Source: JAGVSZ01 sp019137045
GTDB taxonomy: Bacteria > Pseudomonadota > Gammaproteobacteria > Burkholderiales > SG8-39
Direction of reading: 5' to 3'
DNA length: 64,000 bases
Assembly: GCA_046347635.1 (NCBI GenBank)
Contig: JAXMFT010000003.1
Coordinates: forward strand, 310,001 to 374,000
A program made the translations under genes and the position numbers. Below, one piece after another: positions 15,776 through 25,042 of this stretch (its first letter is position 1; each line of letters starts with the position of its first letter). The notes below the pieces were generated by a model that saw nothing but the letters and a program-made list of their open reading frames with translations, did not search any database and had not been told where the DNA came from.

Positions 15776-16588
15776 TCACCCGCGCGTCTTGTCGCGCTCG
15801 ATCAGCGCGTACGCGGAGTGGTTGTGGATGGACTCGAAGTTCTCCGACTCCACGCGGTACCACTCGATGCGCTCGTCGCCGTTGAGGCGCGCCGCGACGT
15901 CGCGCACCATGTCCTCGACGAACTTCGGGTTGTCGTAGGCGCGCTCGGTCACGAACTTCTCGTCCGGGCGCTTGAGCAGGCCGTAGAGCTGGCACGAGGC
16001 CTCCTCCTCGGCGTAGCCGATGAGGTCCTCGATCCACACGAAGCCGCGCGTGCGCGCCTCGATCGTCACGTGCGAGCGCTGGTTGTGGGCGCCGTAGTCC
16101 GAGATCTCCTTCGAGCACGGGCACAGGCTCGTCACCGGCACCACCACCTTCATCGTGAAGGTCTGGCGGCCGCGCGCGATCTCGCCCGCGAACGTGACCT
16201 CGTAGTCGATCAGGCTCTGCACGCCCGAGACCGGCGCGGCCTTGTTGACGAAGTACGGGAACGCCATGGAGACGTGGCCGGTCTCGGCCTCCAGCCGCCC
16301 GACCATCTCGCCCAGCATCGCCTTGAAGCTGTCGACCGAGATCTCGCGCTCGTGCGCGTTGAGGATCTCGACGAAGCGCGACATGTGGGTGCCCTTGAAC
16401 TGGTGCGGCAGGCCCACGTACATGTTGAAGGTCGCGACCGTGTGCTGCACGCCGCCGCTGCGCTCGGCCACCTTGATCGGGTGGCGGATCGCCTTGATGC
16501 CGACCCGGTCGATGGCGAGCCGCCGCGTGTCGGCCGAGGCCTGCACGTCGGGGATCGGCTGGTTGACGCCGGGGTCGCGGATGTTCAT
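15776..16588 (-). CDS. folE2: GTP cyclohydrolase FolE2 (type IB)
   Basis: Opens GTP to 7,8-dihydroneopterin triphosphate, the first step of folate synthesis, using a fold distinct from FolE and a metal other than zinc when needed. The 270-residue protein has IPDVQASADTR, KGTHMSRFVE, the metal-site Cys in VTSLCPCSKEISDYGAHNQRSH, and the closing YRVESENFESIHNHSAYA. ATG 16588 is preceded by AAAGG at good distance. A 7-bp GC hairpin (16602-16618) lies in its leader. folK, folA and thyA are elsewhere in the window, so much of folate metabolism is clustered. Confidence 0.95.
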   Translation of the reverse strand: MNIRDPGVNQPIPDVQASADTRRLAIDRVGIKAIRHPIKVAERSGGVQHTVATFNMYVGLPHQFKGTHMSRFVEILNAHEREISVDSFKAMLGEMVGRLEAETGHVSMAFPYFVNKAAPVSGVQSLIDYEVTFAGEIARGRQTFTMKVVVPVTSLCPCSKEISDYGAHNQRSHVTIEARTRGFVWIEDLIGYAEEEASCQLYGLLKRPDEKFVTERAYDNPKFVEDMVRDVAARLNGDERIEWYRVESENFESIHNHSAYALIERDKTRG

Positions 16589-16601
16589 CGGGAGCCTTTC
16601 G

Positions 16602-16618
16602 CCGGGCGCCGCGCCCGG
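16602..16618 (-). other. Leader hairpin upstream of folE2
   Basis: CCGGGCG and CGCCCGG form a perfect 7-bp stem with a 3-nt loop, 14 nt upstream of the folE2 start. It might affect translation; no known riboswitch pattern was recognised. Confidence 0.3.
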
Positions 16619-16721
16619 AGGGAGCCTACGGCAGGATTCTAGCATCCGGGTACCCCCCTTCGTTGCCGCGAACGATGCTTAAATGACGCTCCGGCACGCA
16701 CTTGCTTCGAGGGACCCCGGC

Positions 16722-17894
16722 ATGAAGCGCAGCACCGATCGCATCCTGACGACGCACGTGGGCAGCCTCCCGCGCCCGCGCGACCTGCTGGACATGACGT
16801 TCGCGCGCGACCGCGGCGAGCGGTGCGACGAGCGCGCGTACGAGCGCCGCCTGAAGGAGGCGGTGGAGGAGGTCGTGGCCGCCCAGGCGCGCGCCGGCCT
16901 GGACGTCGTGGACGACGGCGAGTTCGGCAAGGCCGGCTTCATGCACTACGTGAACCGGCGCCTCGCGGGCTTCGAGCCGGACGCGCGCCCGGCGCGCGGC
17001 AACCCGTTCGCCGACTCGCGCGAATTCCGGGCCTTCCCCGAGTACTACACGGCGGCCGGTCTCGGCACCTCGGGCCCGGCGGCGCGCGCGCCGCGGCTCA
17101 CCTGCACCGGCCCGATCACCTACAAGGGGCACGCGGAGCTCCAGCGCGACATCGCGAACCTCGAGCGCGCGCTCGCGGGCGCCGACGTCGCCGAAGCGTT
17201 CATGCCCGCGGTCTCCCCGTCGAACGTCGAGGAGTGGCAGGCCAACGCCTACTACGCCACGAGCGAGGAGTTCGTGGCCGCGATCGCCGAGGCGATGCGC
17301 GAGGAGTACCGGGCGATCGTGGACGCGGGCCTCGTCCTGCAGATCGACGACCCGCGCATGCTCACCTACTACAACGTGACGCCGGGGGCGACGGTGGCCG
17401 ACTGCCGGCGCTGGGCGGAGCGCCGCGTCGAGACGCTCAACCACGCGCTGCGCGGCCTGCCGCGCGACCGCATCCGCTTCCACACCTGCTACGGCATCAA
17501 CATCGGCCCGCGCGTGCACGACATGGCGCTGCAGGACATGGTGGACGTGATGCTCAAGGTGAACGCCGGCGCGTACTCCTTCGAGGCGGCCAACCCGCGC
17601 CACGAGCACGAGTGGCGGGTGTGGCGCGAGGTGAAGCTGCCCGACGGCGCGCTGCTCATCCCCGGCGTCATCACCCATTCGAGCGTCATGGTCGAGCACC
17701 CGGAAGCGGTGGCCGACCGCATCGTGCGCTTCGCCGAAGCGGTGGGCCGCGAGAACGTCATCGCCGGCGCCGACTGCGGCTTCGGCACGTTCGCCGGGTC
17801 CGAGGAGATCCACGAGCGCATCGTCTGGGCGAAGTTCGAGGCGCTCGCGCAGGGCGCGGCGCTGGCGAGCGCCCGGCTCTGGGGCCGCGCCTAG
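16722..17894 (+). CDS. MetE-like cobalamin-independent methyltransferase (C-terminal domain only)
   Basis: A 390-residue TIM-barrel protein similar to the catalytic half of methionine synthase II, lacking the N-terminal MetE half. Seen: LTTHVGSLPRP near the start, DVVDDGEFGKAGFMHYV, CTGPITYKG, and putative zinc ligands in RFHTCYGIN and GADCGFGTF. Stand-alone relatives are often annotated as 5-methyltetrahydropteroyltriglutamate-homocysteine methyltransferase, or take other alkyl-thiols such as epoxyalkane:CoM-type substrates; the substrate is uncertain. The start is chosen at MKRSTDRILTTHVG. Its TAG stop overlaps that of dxs in a shared CTAG. Confidence 0.82.
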   Translation: MKRSTDRILTTHVGSLPRPRDLLDMTFARDRGERCDERAYERRLKEAVEEVVAAQARAGLDVVDDGEFGKAGFMHYVNRRLAGFEPDARPARGNPFADSREFRAFPEYYTAAGLGTSGPAARAPRLTCTGPITYKGHAELQRDIANLERALAGADVAEAFMPAVSPSNVEEWQANAYYATSEEFVAAIAEAMREEYRAIVDAGLVLQIDDPRMLTYYNVTPGATVADCRRWAERRVETLNHALRGLPRDRIRFHTCYGINIGPRVHDMALQDMVDVMLKVNAGAYSFEAANPRHEHEWRVWREVKLPDGALLIPGVITHSSVMVEHPEAVADRIVRFAEAVGRENVIAGADCGFGTFAGSEEIHERIVWAKFEALAQGAALASARLWGRA

Positions 17895-19771
17895 GCCACG
17901 CGGAAGTTCGCCGCCGGCGCGAGTCCGGCGAGACGCGCGCGCACCGCGGCGACCACGCCGTCGCGATCCAGGCCGACCGAGGCGAGCAGCTGGCCCTGGT
18001 CGCCGTGGTCGATGAACCGGTCCGGCAGCCCGAGGTGGAGGACCGGGACGGCCACGCCCTGGGCGGCGAGGCTCTCCGCCACCGCGCTGCCCGCGCCGCC
18101 CATGACCGCGTTCTCCTCCAGCGTCACCAGCAGCGCGTGCGTGCGCGCGACCTGCGCCACCAGCGCCTCGTCGAGCGGCTTCACGAACCGCATGTTGACC
18201 ACGGTCGCGTCCAGCTCGGCCGCCGCGTCGAGCGCGGTCTTGAGCAGCGTGCCGAAGACGAGGAGCGCGACGCGCCGCCCCTCGCGGCGCACTTCCGCCT
18301 TGCCGACCGGCAGCGCCCGCAGCTCGGCTTCGACCGCCACGCCCATCCCGGCGCCGCGCGGGTAGCGCACCGCGGCCGGCGCGTCGAGCAGGTACCCGGT
18401 GTAGAGCATCTGGCGGCACTCGTTCTCGTCGGCCGGCGTCATGACGGTCATGTTCGGCACGCAGCGCAGGTAAGACAGGTCGAACGCGCCGTGGTGCGTG
18501 GCGCCGTCCGCGCCGACCAGGCCGGCGCGATCGAGCGCGAACAGGACCGGCAGGTTCTGGATCTCGACGTCGTGGACGAGCTGGTCGTAGGCGCGCTGCA
18601 GGAAGGTGGAGTAGATCGCCACCACCGGCTTCATCCCCTCGCACGCCAGCCCCGCCGCGAAGGTGACGGCGTGCTGCTCGGCGATGCCGACGTCGAAGTA
18701 GCGCTCGGGGAACTGCTCGGCGAACCGCACCAGCCCCGATCCCTCGCGCATCGCCGGCGTGATGCCGACCAGCCGCGCGTCGCGCGCCGCCATGTCGCAC
18801 AGCCAGTCGCCGAACACCTGGGTGAAGGTCGGCTTGCCGCCGCCCTTGCCGCCGACGATGCCGGCGGCCGCGTCGAACTTGGAGACCCCGTGGTAGAGGA
18901 CCGGGTCGGCCTCGGCCAGCTTGTAGCCCTGGCCCTTGCGCGTGACGATGTGCAGGAACTGCGGCCCCTTCAGCTCCTTCAGGTTGCGCAGCGTCGGCAG
19001 CAGCGCGTCGAGGTCGTGGCCGTCGATCGGGCCGATGTAGTTGAACCCGAACTCCTCGAACAGCGTCGAGGGCACCACCATGCCCTTCGCGTGCTCCTCG
19101 ACCTTCTTCGCGAGCTCCCACAGCGGCGGCACGTTGGAGAGCACGCGCTCGGCGGCCTTGCGCGCCGCCGAGTAGAAGCGCCCCGAGACGAGGCGCGCGA
19201 GGTACTTGTTCATGCCGCCGACCGGCGGCGAGATCGACATGTCGTTGTCGTTGAGGATGACGAGCAGGTCCACGTCGGCGACGCCGGCGTTGTTCATCGC
19301 CTCGAACGCCATGCCGGCCGACATCGCCCCGTCCCCGATCACCGCGATCGCGCGCCGGCTCTCGCCCTTCTGCTTCGCCGCCACCGCCATGCCGAGCGCG
19401 GCGCTGATCGAGGTGCTCGAGTGCGCGGTGCCGAAAGTGTCGTAGCGCGACTCGCCGCGGCGCGGGAACCCCGAGATGCCCCCGGCCATGCGCAGCTTGG
19501 CCATGCCCGCGCGCCGCCCGGTGAGGATCTTGTGCGGGTAGGTCTGGTGCCCGACGTCCCACACGATCCGGTCCTCGGGCGTGTTGAAGACGTAGTGGAG
19601 CGCGATCGTCAGCTCCACCGTGCCCAGGTTGGACGAGAGGTGCCCGCCGGTCCGGCTCACCGACTCGAGGATGAAGGCGCGCAGCTCGTCGGCGAGCTGG
19701 CCGAGCTGCCTGCGGTCGAGCCGGCGCAGGTCGGCGGGATCGTCGATCGTCTCGAGGAGGTCGTAGCTCAC
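17891..19771 (-). CDS. dxs: 1-Deoxy-D-xylulose-5-phosphate synthase
   Basis: Condenses pyruvate and glyceraldehyde 3-phosphate with ThDP, the entry step of the MEP isoprenoid pathway. The 626-residue length is standard. Visible: GGHLSSNLGTVELT, the ThDP motif GDGAMSAGMAFEAMNNAG, DNDMSISPPVGG, PIDGHD, and the transketolase part with DVGIAEQHAVTFAAGLA and RGAGMGV. GTG 19771 gives the usual short N-terminus MSYDLLETIDDP. It follows ispA (about 80 nt gap) and xseB, the common proteobacterial order xseB-ispA-dxs. Confidence 0.96.
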   Translation of the reverse strand: MSYDLLETIDDPADLRRLDRRQLGQLADELRAFILESVSRTGGHLSSNLGTVELTIALHYVFNTPEDRIVWDVGHQTYPHKILTGRRAGMAKLRMAGGISGFPRRGESRYDTFGTAHSSTSISAALGMAVAAKQKGESRRAIAVIGDGAMSAGMAFEAMNNAGVADVDLLVILNDNDMSISPPVGGMNKYLARLVSGRFYSAARKAAERVLSNVPPLWELAKKVEEHAKGMVVPSTLFEEFGFNYIGPIDGHDLDALLPTLRNLKELKGPQFLHIVTRKGQGYKLAEADPVLYHGVSKFDAAAGIVGGKGGGKPTFTQVFGDWLCDMAARDARLVGITPAMREGSGLVRFAEQFPERYFDVGIAEQHAVTFAAGLACEGMKPVVAIYSTFLQRAYDQLVHDVEIQNLPVLFALDRAGLVGADGATHHGAFDLSYLRCVPNMTVMTPADENECRQMLYTGYLLDAPAAVRYPRGAGMGVAVEAELRALPVGKAEVRREGRRVALLVFGTLLKTALDAAAELDATVVNMRFVKPLDEALVAQVARTHALLVTLEENAVMGGAGSAVAESLAAQGVAVPVLHLGLPDRFIDHGDQGQLLASVGLDRDGVVAAVRARLAGLAPAANFRVA

Positions 19772-19851
19772 GGCGGCTGCGCGGCGCGGGGGCGATCCGG
19801 AACGGCGGTTTGCGATTGTAGCGGTTCCCGCTCCCCTGCCCGGGCCGGACC

Positions 19852-20747
19852 TCAGAACTGCCGCGTCACGATGAAGTCGGCGAGCGCCGCGAGCCGGCCC
19901 GCGCGCGGCCCGAGGTCCGCGAGCGCCGCGCGCGCGTCGCCCCGCAGCGTCTGGGCGAGCCCGCGCGCGCGCGACCCCCAGGAGGGAGACGTACGTCGGC
20001 TTGCTTCGCGCGGCGTCCTTGCCCGCGGTCTTGCCCAGCGTTGCGGTCGAACCTCGGCGTCGAGGACGTCGTCGACCACCTGGAACGCGAGCCCGATGCA
20101 CTGCGCGTAGCGGTCGAGGCGCTCGAGCTCGCCCTCCCGGGCGCGCCGCACTGCGCGCCGAGGAGGACCGACGCGCGGATCAGCGCGCCGGTCTTCATGA
20201 TGTGCATCAGCTCCAGCTCGGGCAGCGTCATCGCGCGCCCGACCGCGGCGAGGTCGATCGCCTGCCCCCCGGCCATGCCGCGCGACCCGGCGGCGGCGGC
20301 CAGCGCGCGCAGCATCTCGACCTGGCGCTGCGGGTCGTGGGCGAGCGGCTGCGCCGCGAGCGCCTCGAACGCGGCCGAGTGCAGGGCGTCGCCGACGAGC
20401 AGCGCGGTCGCCTCGTCGAACTCGACGTGCACCGTCGGCCTGCCGCGCCGGAGCACGTCGTCGTCCATGCACGGCAGGTCGTCGTGCACGAGCGAGTAGG
20501 CGTGGACGAGCTCCACCGCGCACGCGACCGCGTCGAGCCGCTCGGGCGCCGCGCCGGTCGCCGCGCCGGCCGCGAACGCGAGCAGCGGGCGCACCCGCTT
20601 CCCCGCGCCGAGCACGGCGTAGCGCATCGCGGCGTGGAGGCGGCGCGGCTCGTGGTCGGCCGCCGGGAGAGAGCGCGCGAGCGCCGCCTCGACCCGCTCC
20701 TGGATCGCCGCCATCCAGTCGCGGAAGTCAGCCCTGGGCGTCGCCAA
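19852..20747 (-). pseudogene. ispA: Farnesyl diphosphate synthase, broken by three frameshifts
   Basis: The first ~197 codons from TTG 20747 read as a normal IspA: GAGKRVRPLLAFAAG, the first Asp-rich motif HDDLPCMDDD, RRGRPTVH and HIMKTGALIRASVLLGAQCG. The frame then shifts near 20134-20150; the next frame gives ERLDRYAQCIGLAFQVVDDVLDAE (second Asp motif). It shifts again near 20044-20055 into TLGKTAGKDAARSKPTYVSLLG, and a third time near 19962-19982 to end LADLGPRAGRLAALADFIVTRQF. All family motifs are present in order, so the gene is either freshly broken or carries assembly indels in GC-rich tracts. It overlaps the end of xseB. Confidence 0.85.
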
Positions 20748-20981
20748 CGGGAAAGGCCTTCAGCGCCTCGTCCTCCAGCACCTTCACCTGCTGCTGGGCC
20801 TGCGCGAGGGTCGACTGGCAGTAGCGCGCGAGCTCGAGCCCGCGCCTGTGCGCCGCGAGCGACTGCTCGAGGGTGAGATGGCCCGACTCCAGGCCGGCGA
20901 CCAGCGACTCGAGCTCCTTCAGCGCCGCCTCGAAGCTCGCCGGCGCCGCGGCGGCGCCGGGGCGTTCTCCTTCTTCGCCAT
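20728..20981 (-). pseudogene. xseB: Exodeoxyribonuclease VII small subunit, frameshifted near N-terminus
   Basis: The C-terminal ~70 residues are a clear XseB: SFEAALKELESLVAGLESGHLTLEQSLAAHRRGLELARYCQSTL. The only plausible start, ATG 20981 (MAKKENAPAP), is in another frame. The switch must occur in the GCGCCGCCGCGGCGCCGGCG tract near 20938-20965. The span of 254 nt is not a multiple of three. XseB binds XseA to form the nuclease that degrades single-stranded DNA. ATG 20981 lies 4 nt past the stop of the upstream amidase. An indel error is the simplest explanation. Confidence 0.8.
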
Positions 20982-20984
20982 GGC

Positions 20985-22253
20985 TCAGGCGGCCACGCCG
21001 GCGCGCGCGAGCATCGCGTGCAGCAGCACGTCGCAGCCCGCCGCGAGGTGCGCGGGCAGGGCGTCCTCGATCTCGTTGTGGCTGATGCCGCCCTTGCACG
21101 GCACGAAGATCATCGCGGTCGGCGCGACGCGCGCGACGTAGACCGCGTCGTGCCCGGCGCCGCTGACGATCTCCATGTGCCGGTGGGCGAGCGCCGCCGC
21201 CCCCGCGCGCACCGCCGCGACGCAGTCCGCGTCGAAGCGGCAGGGCGGGAAGTACACCACCTCCTCGAGCGCGACCGTGACGCGGCACGCCGCGCCGACG
21301 CGCGCGCAGGCCGCGCGCAGCGCGCGCTCCATCGCCTCCAGCCCGGCGTCGGTCGCGTGCCGGAAATCGACCGCGAACCGCACCTCGCCCGGCACGACGT
21401 TGCGCGAGTTCGGCGCCACCTGCATGTAGCCCACCGTGCCGCGCCCGTGCGGCGCCTCGCCGTGCGCGATGCGGTTCACCTCGACCACGAGCTGCGCCGC
21501 GGCGAGCAGCGCGTCCCTGCGCAGCGCCATCGGCGTCGGGCCGGCGTGCGCGTTCATCCCGGTGACGGTCACGTCGTACCAGCGCTGCCCGAGCGCGCCG
21601 GTGACCACGCCGATGGTATTGCCCGTGTCCTCCAGGATCGGCCCCTGCTCGATGTGCGCCTCGAAGTAGGCCCCGACCGGCGTGCCGGTGGGCGCGCTGC
21701 CCGCGTACCCGATCCGGCGCAGCTCGTCGCCGACCGTCTTGCCCTCCCCGTCGGTGCGCGCGAGCGCGTGCTCGAGCGGGAACACGCCGGCGAACACGCC
21801 CGAGCCCATCATGACCGGCGTGAAGCGCGTCCCCTCCTCGTTGGTCCACACCGCGACCTCGAGCGGCGCCTCGGTGCGGATGCCGCGCTCGTCGAGCGTG
21901 CGCACGACCTCGAGCCCCGCGAGGACGCCGTAGTTGCCGTCGAACTTCCCGCCGGAGGGCTGCGTGTCGATGTGGCTGCCGGCCACGACCGGCGCCCGCC
22001 CGGGGTCGCGCCCGGCGCGCCGGCCGAAGATGTTGCCGATCGCGTCCACCCGCACCGCGAGCCCGGCGGCCTCGAACCAGCGCACGACGCAGTCGCGCCC
22101 CTGCCGGTCGAGGTCGGTGAGCGTGATGCGCCGCACCCCCCCGAGGGGCGTCGCGCCGATCTGCGCGAGGTCCATGAGCGAGCGCCACAGGCGGTCGGCG
22201 TCGATGCGCAGCGCGGGACCCGCGCGCAGCGCGCCGGTAGCGAGATCGTTCAT
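20985..22253 (-). CDS. Hydantoinase/carbamoylase-family amidase (M20)
   Basis: A 422-residue binuclear zinc amidohydrolase of the AllC/HyuC family. Motifs: GSHIDTQPSGGKFDG, VWTNEEGTRFTPVMMG, AHIEQGPILEDTG, the Arg-bearing GMNAHAGPTPM lid segment, SGAGHDAVY and KGGISHNEIED. Because a beta-alanine-type transaminase lies 10 nt upstream on the same strand, beta-ureidopropionase (N-carbamoyl-beta-alanine to beta-alanine in pyrimidine breakdown) is a reasonable guess; N-carbamoyl-L-amino acid hydrolase is the alternative. Confidence 0.85.
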   Translation of the reverse strand: MNDLATGALRAGPALRIDADRLWRSLMDLAQIGATPLGGVRRITLTDLDRQGRDCVVRWFEAAGLAVRVDAIGNIFGRRAGRDPGRAPVVAGSHIDTQPSGGKFDGNYGVLAGLEVVRTLDERGIRTEAPLEVAVWTNEEGTRFTPVMMGSGVFAGVFPLEHALARTDGEGKTVGDELRRIGYAGSAPTGTPVGAYFEAHIEQGPILEDTGNTIGVVTGALGQRWYDVTVTGMNAHAGPTPMALRRDALLAAAQLVVEVNRIAHGEAPHGRGTVGYMQVAPNSRNVVPGEVRFAVDFRHATDAGLEAMERALRAACARVGAACRVTVALEEVVYFPPCRFDADCVAAVRAGAAALAHRHMEIVSGAGHDAVYVARVAPTAMIFVPCKGGISHNEIEDALPAHLAAGCDVLLHAMLARAGVAA

Positions 22254-22263
22254 CGTCGTCTCC

Positions 22264-23613
<1,350 letters not shown>

Positions 23614-23657
23614 GTCGGCGCTCCGCGGAAGGGCCCGATTATCGCGCAGGCGGGGCG

Positions 23658-23686
23658 ATGACAGGGCGGGACCGCCCGACTATAGT
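23658..23686 (+). promoter_or_regulatory. Sigma70 promoter of the rhodanese gene with palindromic spacer
   Basis: ATGACA (23658-23663) and TATAGT (23681-23686) are exactly 17 nt apart, 25 nt before the rhodanese ATG. The spacer holds a perfect GGGCGG-GA-CCGCCC palindrome (23664-23677), a possible operator. Confidence 0.6.
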
Positions 23687-23710
23687 TGGCCGCACCGCAA
23701 CGGAGCAGCC

Positions 23711-24562
23711 ATGTCCTTCACCACGCTGGTCGACACCGACACTCTCGCCCGCCACCTCGACGATCCCGCGTGGGTGGTGTTCGACTGCCGCCACGACCTC
23801 GTGCGCCCCGACTGGGGCGCCGCCGAGTACGCGCAGTCGCACATCCCGGGCGCGCGGTTCCTGCACCTGGACCGCGATCTCTCCGCGCCGATGACCGGCC
23901 GCAACGGCCGCCACCCGCTGCCGGACCCGGAGACGATCGCCGCGAAGCTGGGCGCCGCCGGCGTGGGCCCTGCGACGCAGGTGGTCGTCTACGATGCGCA
24001 GGCCGGCGTCTACGCGGCGCGCGCCTGGTGGACCCTGCGCTGGCTCGGGCACGACGCGGTCGCGATCCTCGACGGCGGCTGGGGCAAGTGGCTGCGGGAA
24101 GACCGGCCGGAGACCGCGGCGCTCCCCGCTCCGCAGGCCGCGCGCTTCGCCGCGCGCGTGCGCCCGCTGGCGGTCGACGCGGGCTTCGTGCTGGCGCACC
24201 TGCGCGACCCGGCGGTGAAGGTGGTGGACGCGCGCGGCAACGACCGCTACCGGGGCGAGAACGAGACCCTCGATCCGGTGGCCGGGCACATCCCCGGCGC
24301 GGTGAACCGCGTGATCAAGGAGAACCTGGACCCGGCCGGCCGCTTCAAGCCCGCCGGCGAGCTGCGCGCGGAGTGGGAGGCGTTCCTCGGCGGACTCGCG
24401 CCCGGCCAGGTGGTGCACAGCTGCGGCTCGGGCGTCGCGGCCTGCCACAACCTGTTCGCGATGGAGCTGGCCGGCCTCACCGGCAGCCGGCTGTACGGCG
24501 GCTCCTGGAGCGAGTGGGTGGCCGACCGCTCGCGCCCGGTCGCGACCGGGCCGAACCCGTAG
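23711..24562 (+). CDS. Thiosulfate/3-mercaptopyruvate sulfurtransferase (two rhodanese domains)
   Basis: Moves sulfane sulfur from thiosulfate or mercaptopyruvate to an acceptor. The 283 residues form two rhodanese domains. The first (residues ~1-135, FDCRHDLVRPDWG..., IPGARFLHLDRDLS) is inactive, with Asp-Ala-Gln where the Cys would be. The second (about 160-280, VVDARGNDRYRGE) carries the active Cys in VHSCGSGVAACHN. The CGSGVxA loop fits the SseA-like class. ATG 23711 follows GGAG. A DUF2784 membrane protein starts 12 nt later. Confidence 0.9.
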   Translation: MSFTTLVDTDTLARHLDDPAWVVFDCRHDLVRPDWGAAEYAQSHIPGARFLHLDRDLSAPMTGRNGRHPLPDPETIAAKLGAAGVGPATQVVVYDAQAGVYAARAWWTLRWLGHDAVAILDGGWGKWLREDRPETAALPAPQAARFAARVRPLAVDAGFVLAHLRDPAVKVVDARGNDRYRGENETLDPVAGHIPGAVNRVIKENLDPAGRFKPAGELRAEWEAFLGGLAPGQVVHSCGSGVAACHNLFAMELAGLTGSRLYGGSWSEWVADRSRPVATGPNP

Positions 24563-24574
24563 CGCACCGGCGAG

Positions 24575-24967
24575 GTGAGCGCGCTCCTCGCCGACCTCGT
24601 CCTCGTCGTCCACTTCGCGTTCGTCCTCTTCGTCGTCGGGGGCTTCGCGGCGATCTGGATCGGCGCCGCCGCCGGCTGGCGCTGGGTCCGCAACCGCGCG
24701 CTGCGCTACGCCCACCTCGCCGCGATCGTCCTCGTCGCCGCCGAGTCCCTCGCGGGCGTCGCCTGCCCGCTCACGGTTTGGGAGCACGTCCTGCGGCGGG
24801 GCGCGCCGGAGGGTCCGGGCTTCGTCGCGCGCTGGGTCGTCCGGCTCCTCTATTACGATCTGCCCGAGTGGGTGTTCGCCCTCGCCTACGTCGTGTTCGC
24901 GAGTGCGGTAGCCGTCACACTTTGGCTCGTGCCGCCGGGGGGGGACCGGCCCCGCCACGGGCTATGA
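24575..24967 (+). CDS. DUF2784 family membrane protein
   Basis: A 130-residue inner-membrane protein with three to four hydrophobic helices: LVLVVHFAFVLFVVGGF, LRYAHLAAIVLVAAESLAGVACPL and VFALAYVVFASAVAVTLWLV. The combination VHFxFVLFVVGG, CPLTVWE and YYDLPEW is typical of DUF2784. No function is established. It follows the rhodanese gene by 12 nt. GTG start. Confidence 0.82.
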   Translation: MSALLADLVLVVHFAFVLFVVGGFAAIWIGAAAGWRWVRNRALRYAHLAAIVLVAAESLAGVACPLTVWEHVLRRGAPEGPGFVARWVVRLLYYDLPEWVFALAYVVFASAVAVTLWLVPPGGDRPRHGL

Positions 24968-25042
24968 TGGCGGCATCCAGGGCCCGCTGCGAGAAGACCC
25001 CGCGCCCGCGGCCCGCGCGCCGCGCGCACCCCCCTCGCCCCG

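Noticed and set aside
16626..19562. A 978-codon minus-strand frame across dxs and the MetE-like gene
   Set aside because: It is a wrong-frame reading; dxs at 17891-19771 and the plus-strand methyltransferase explain the region.
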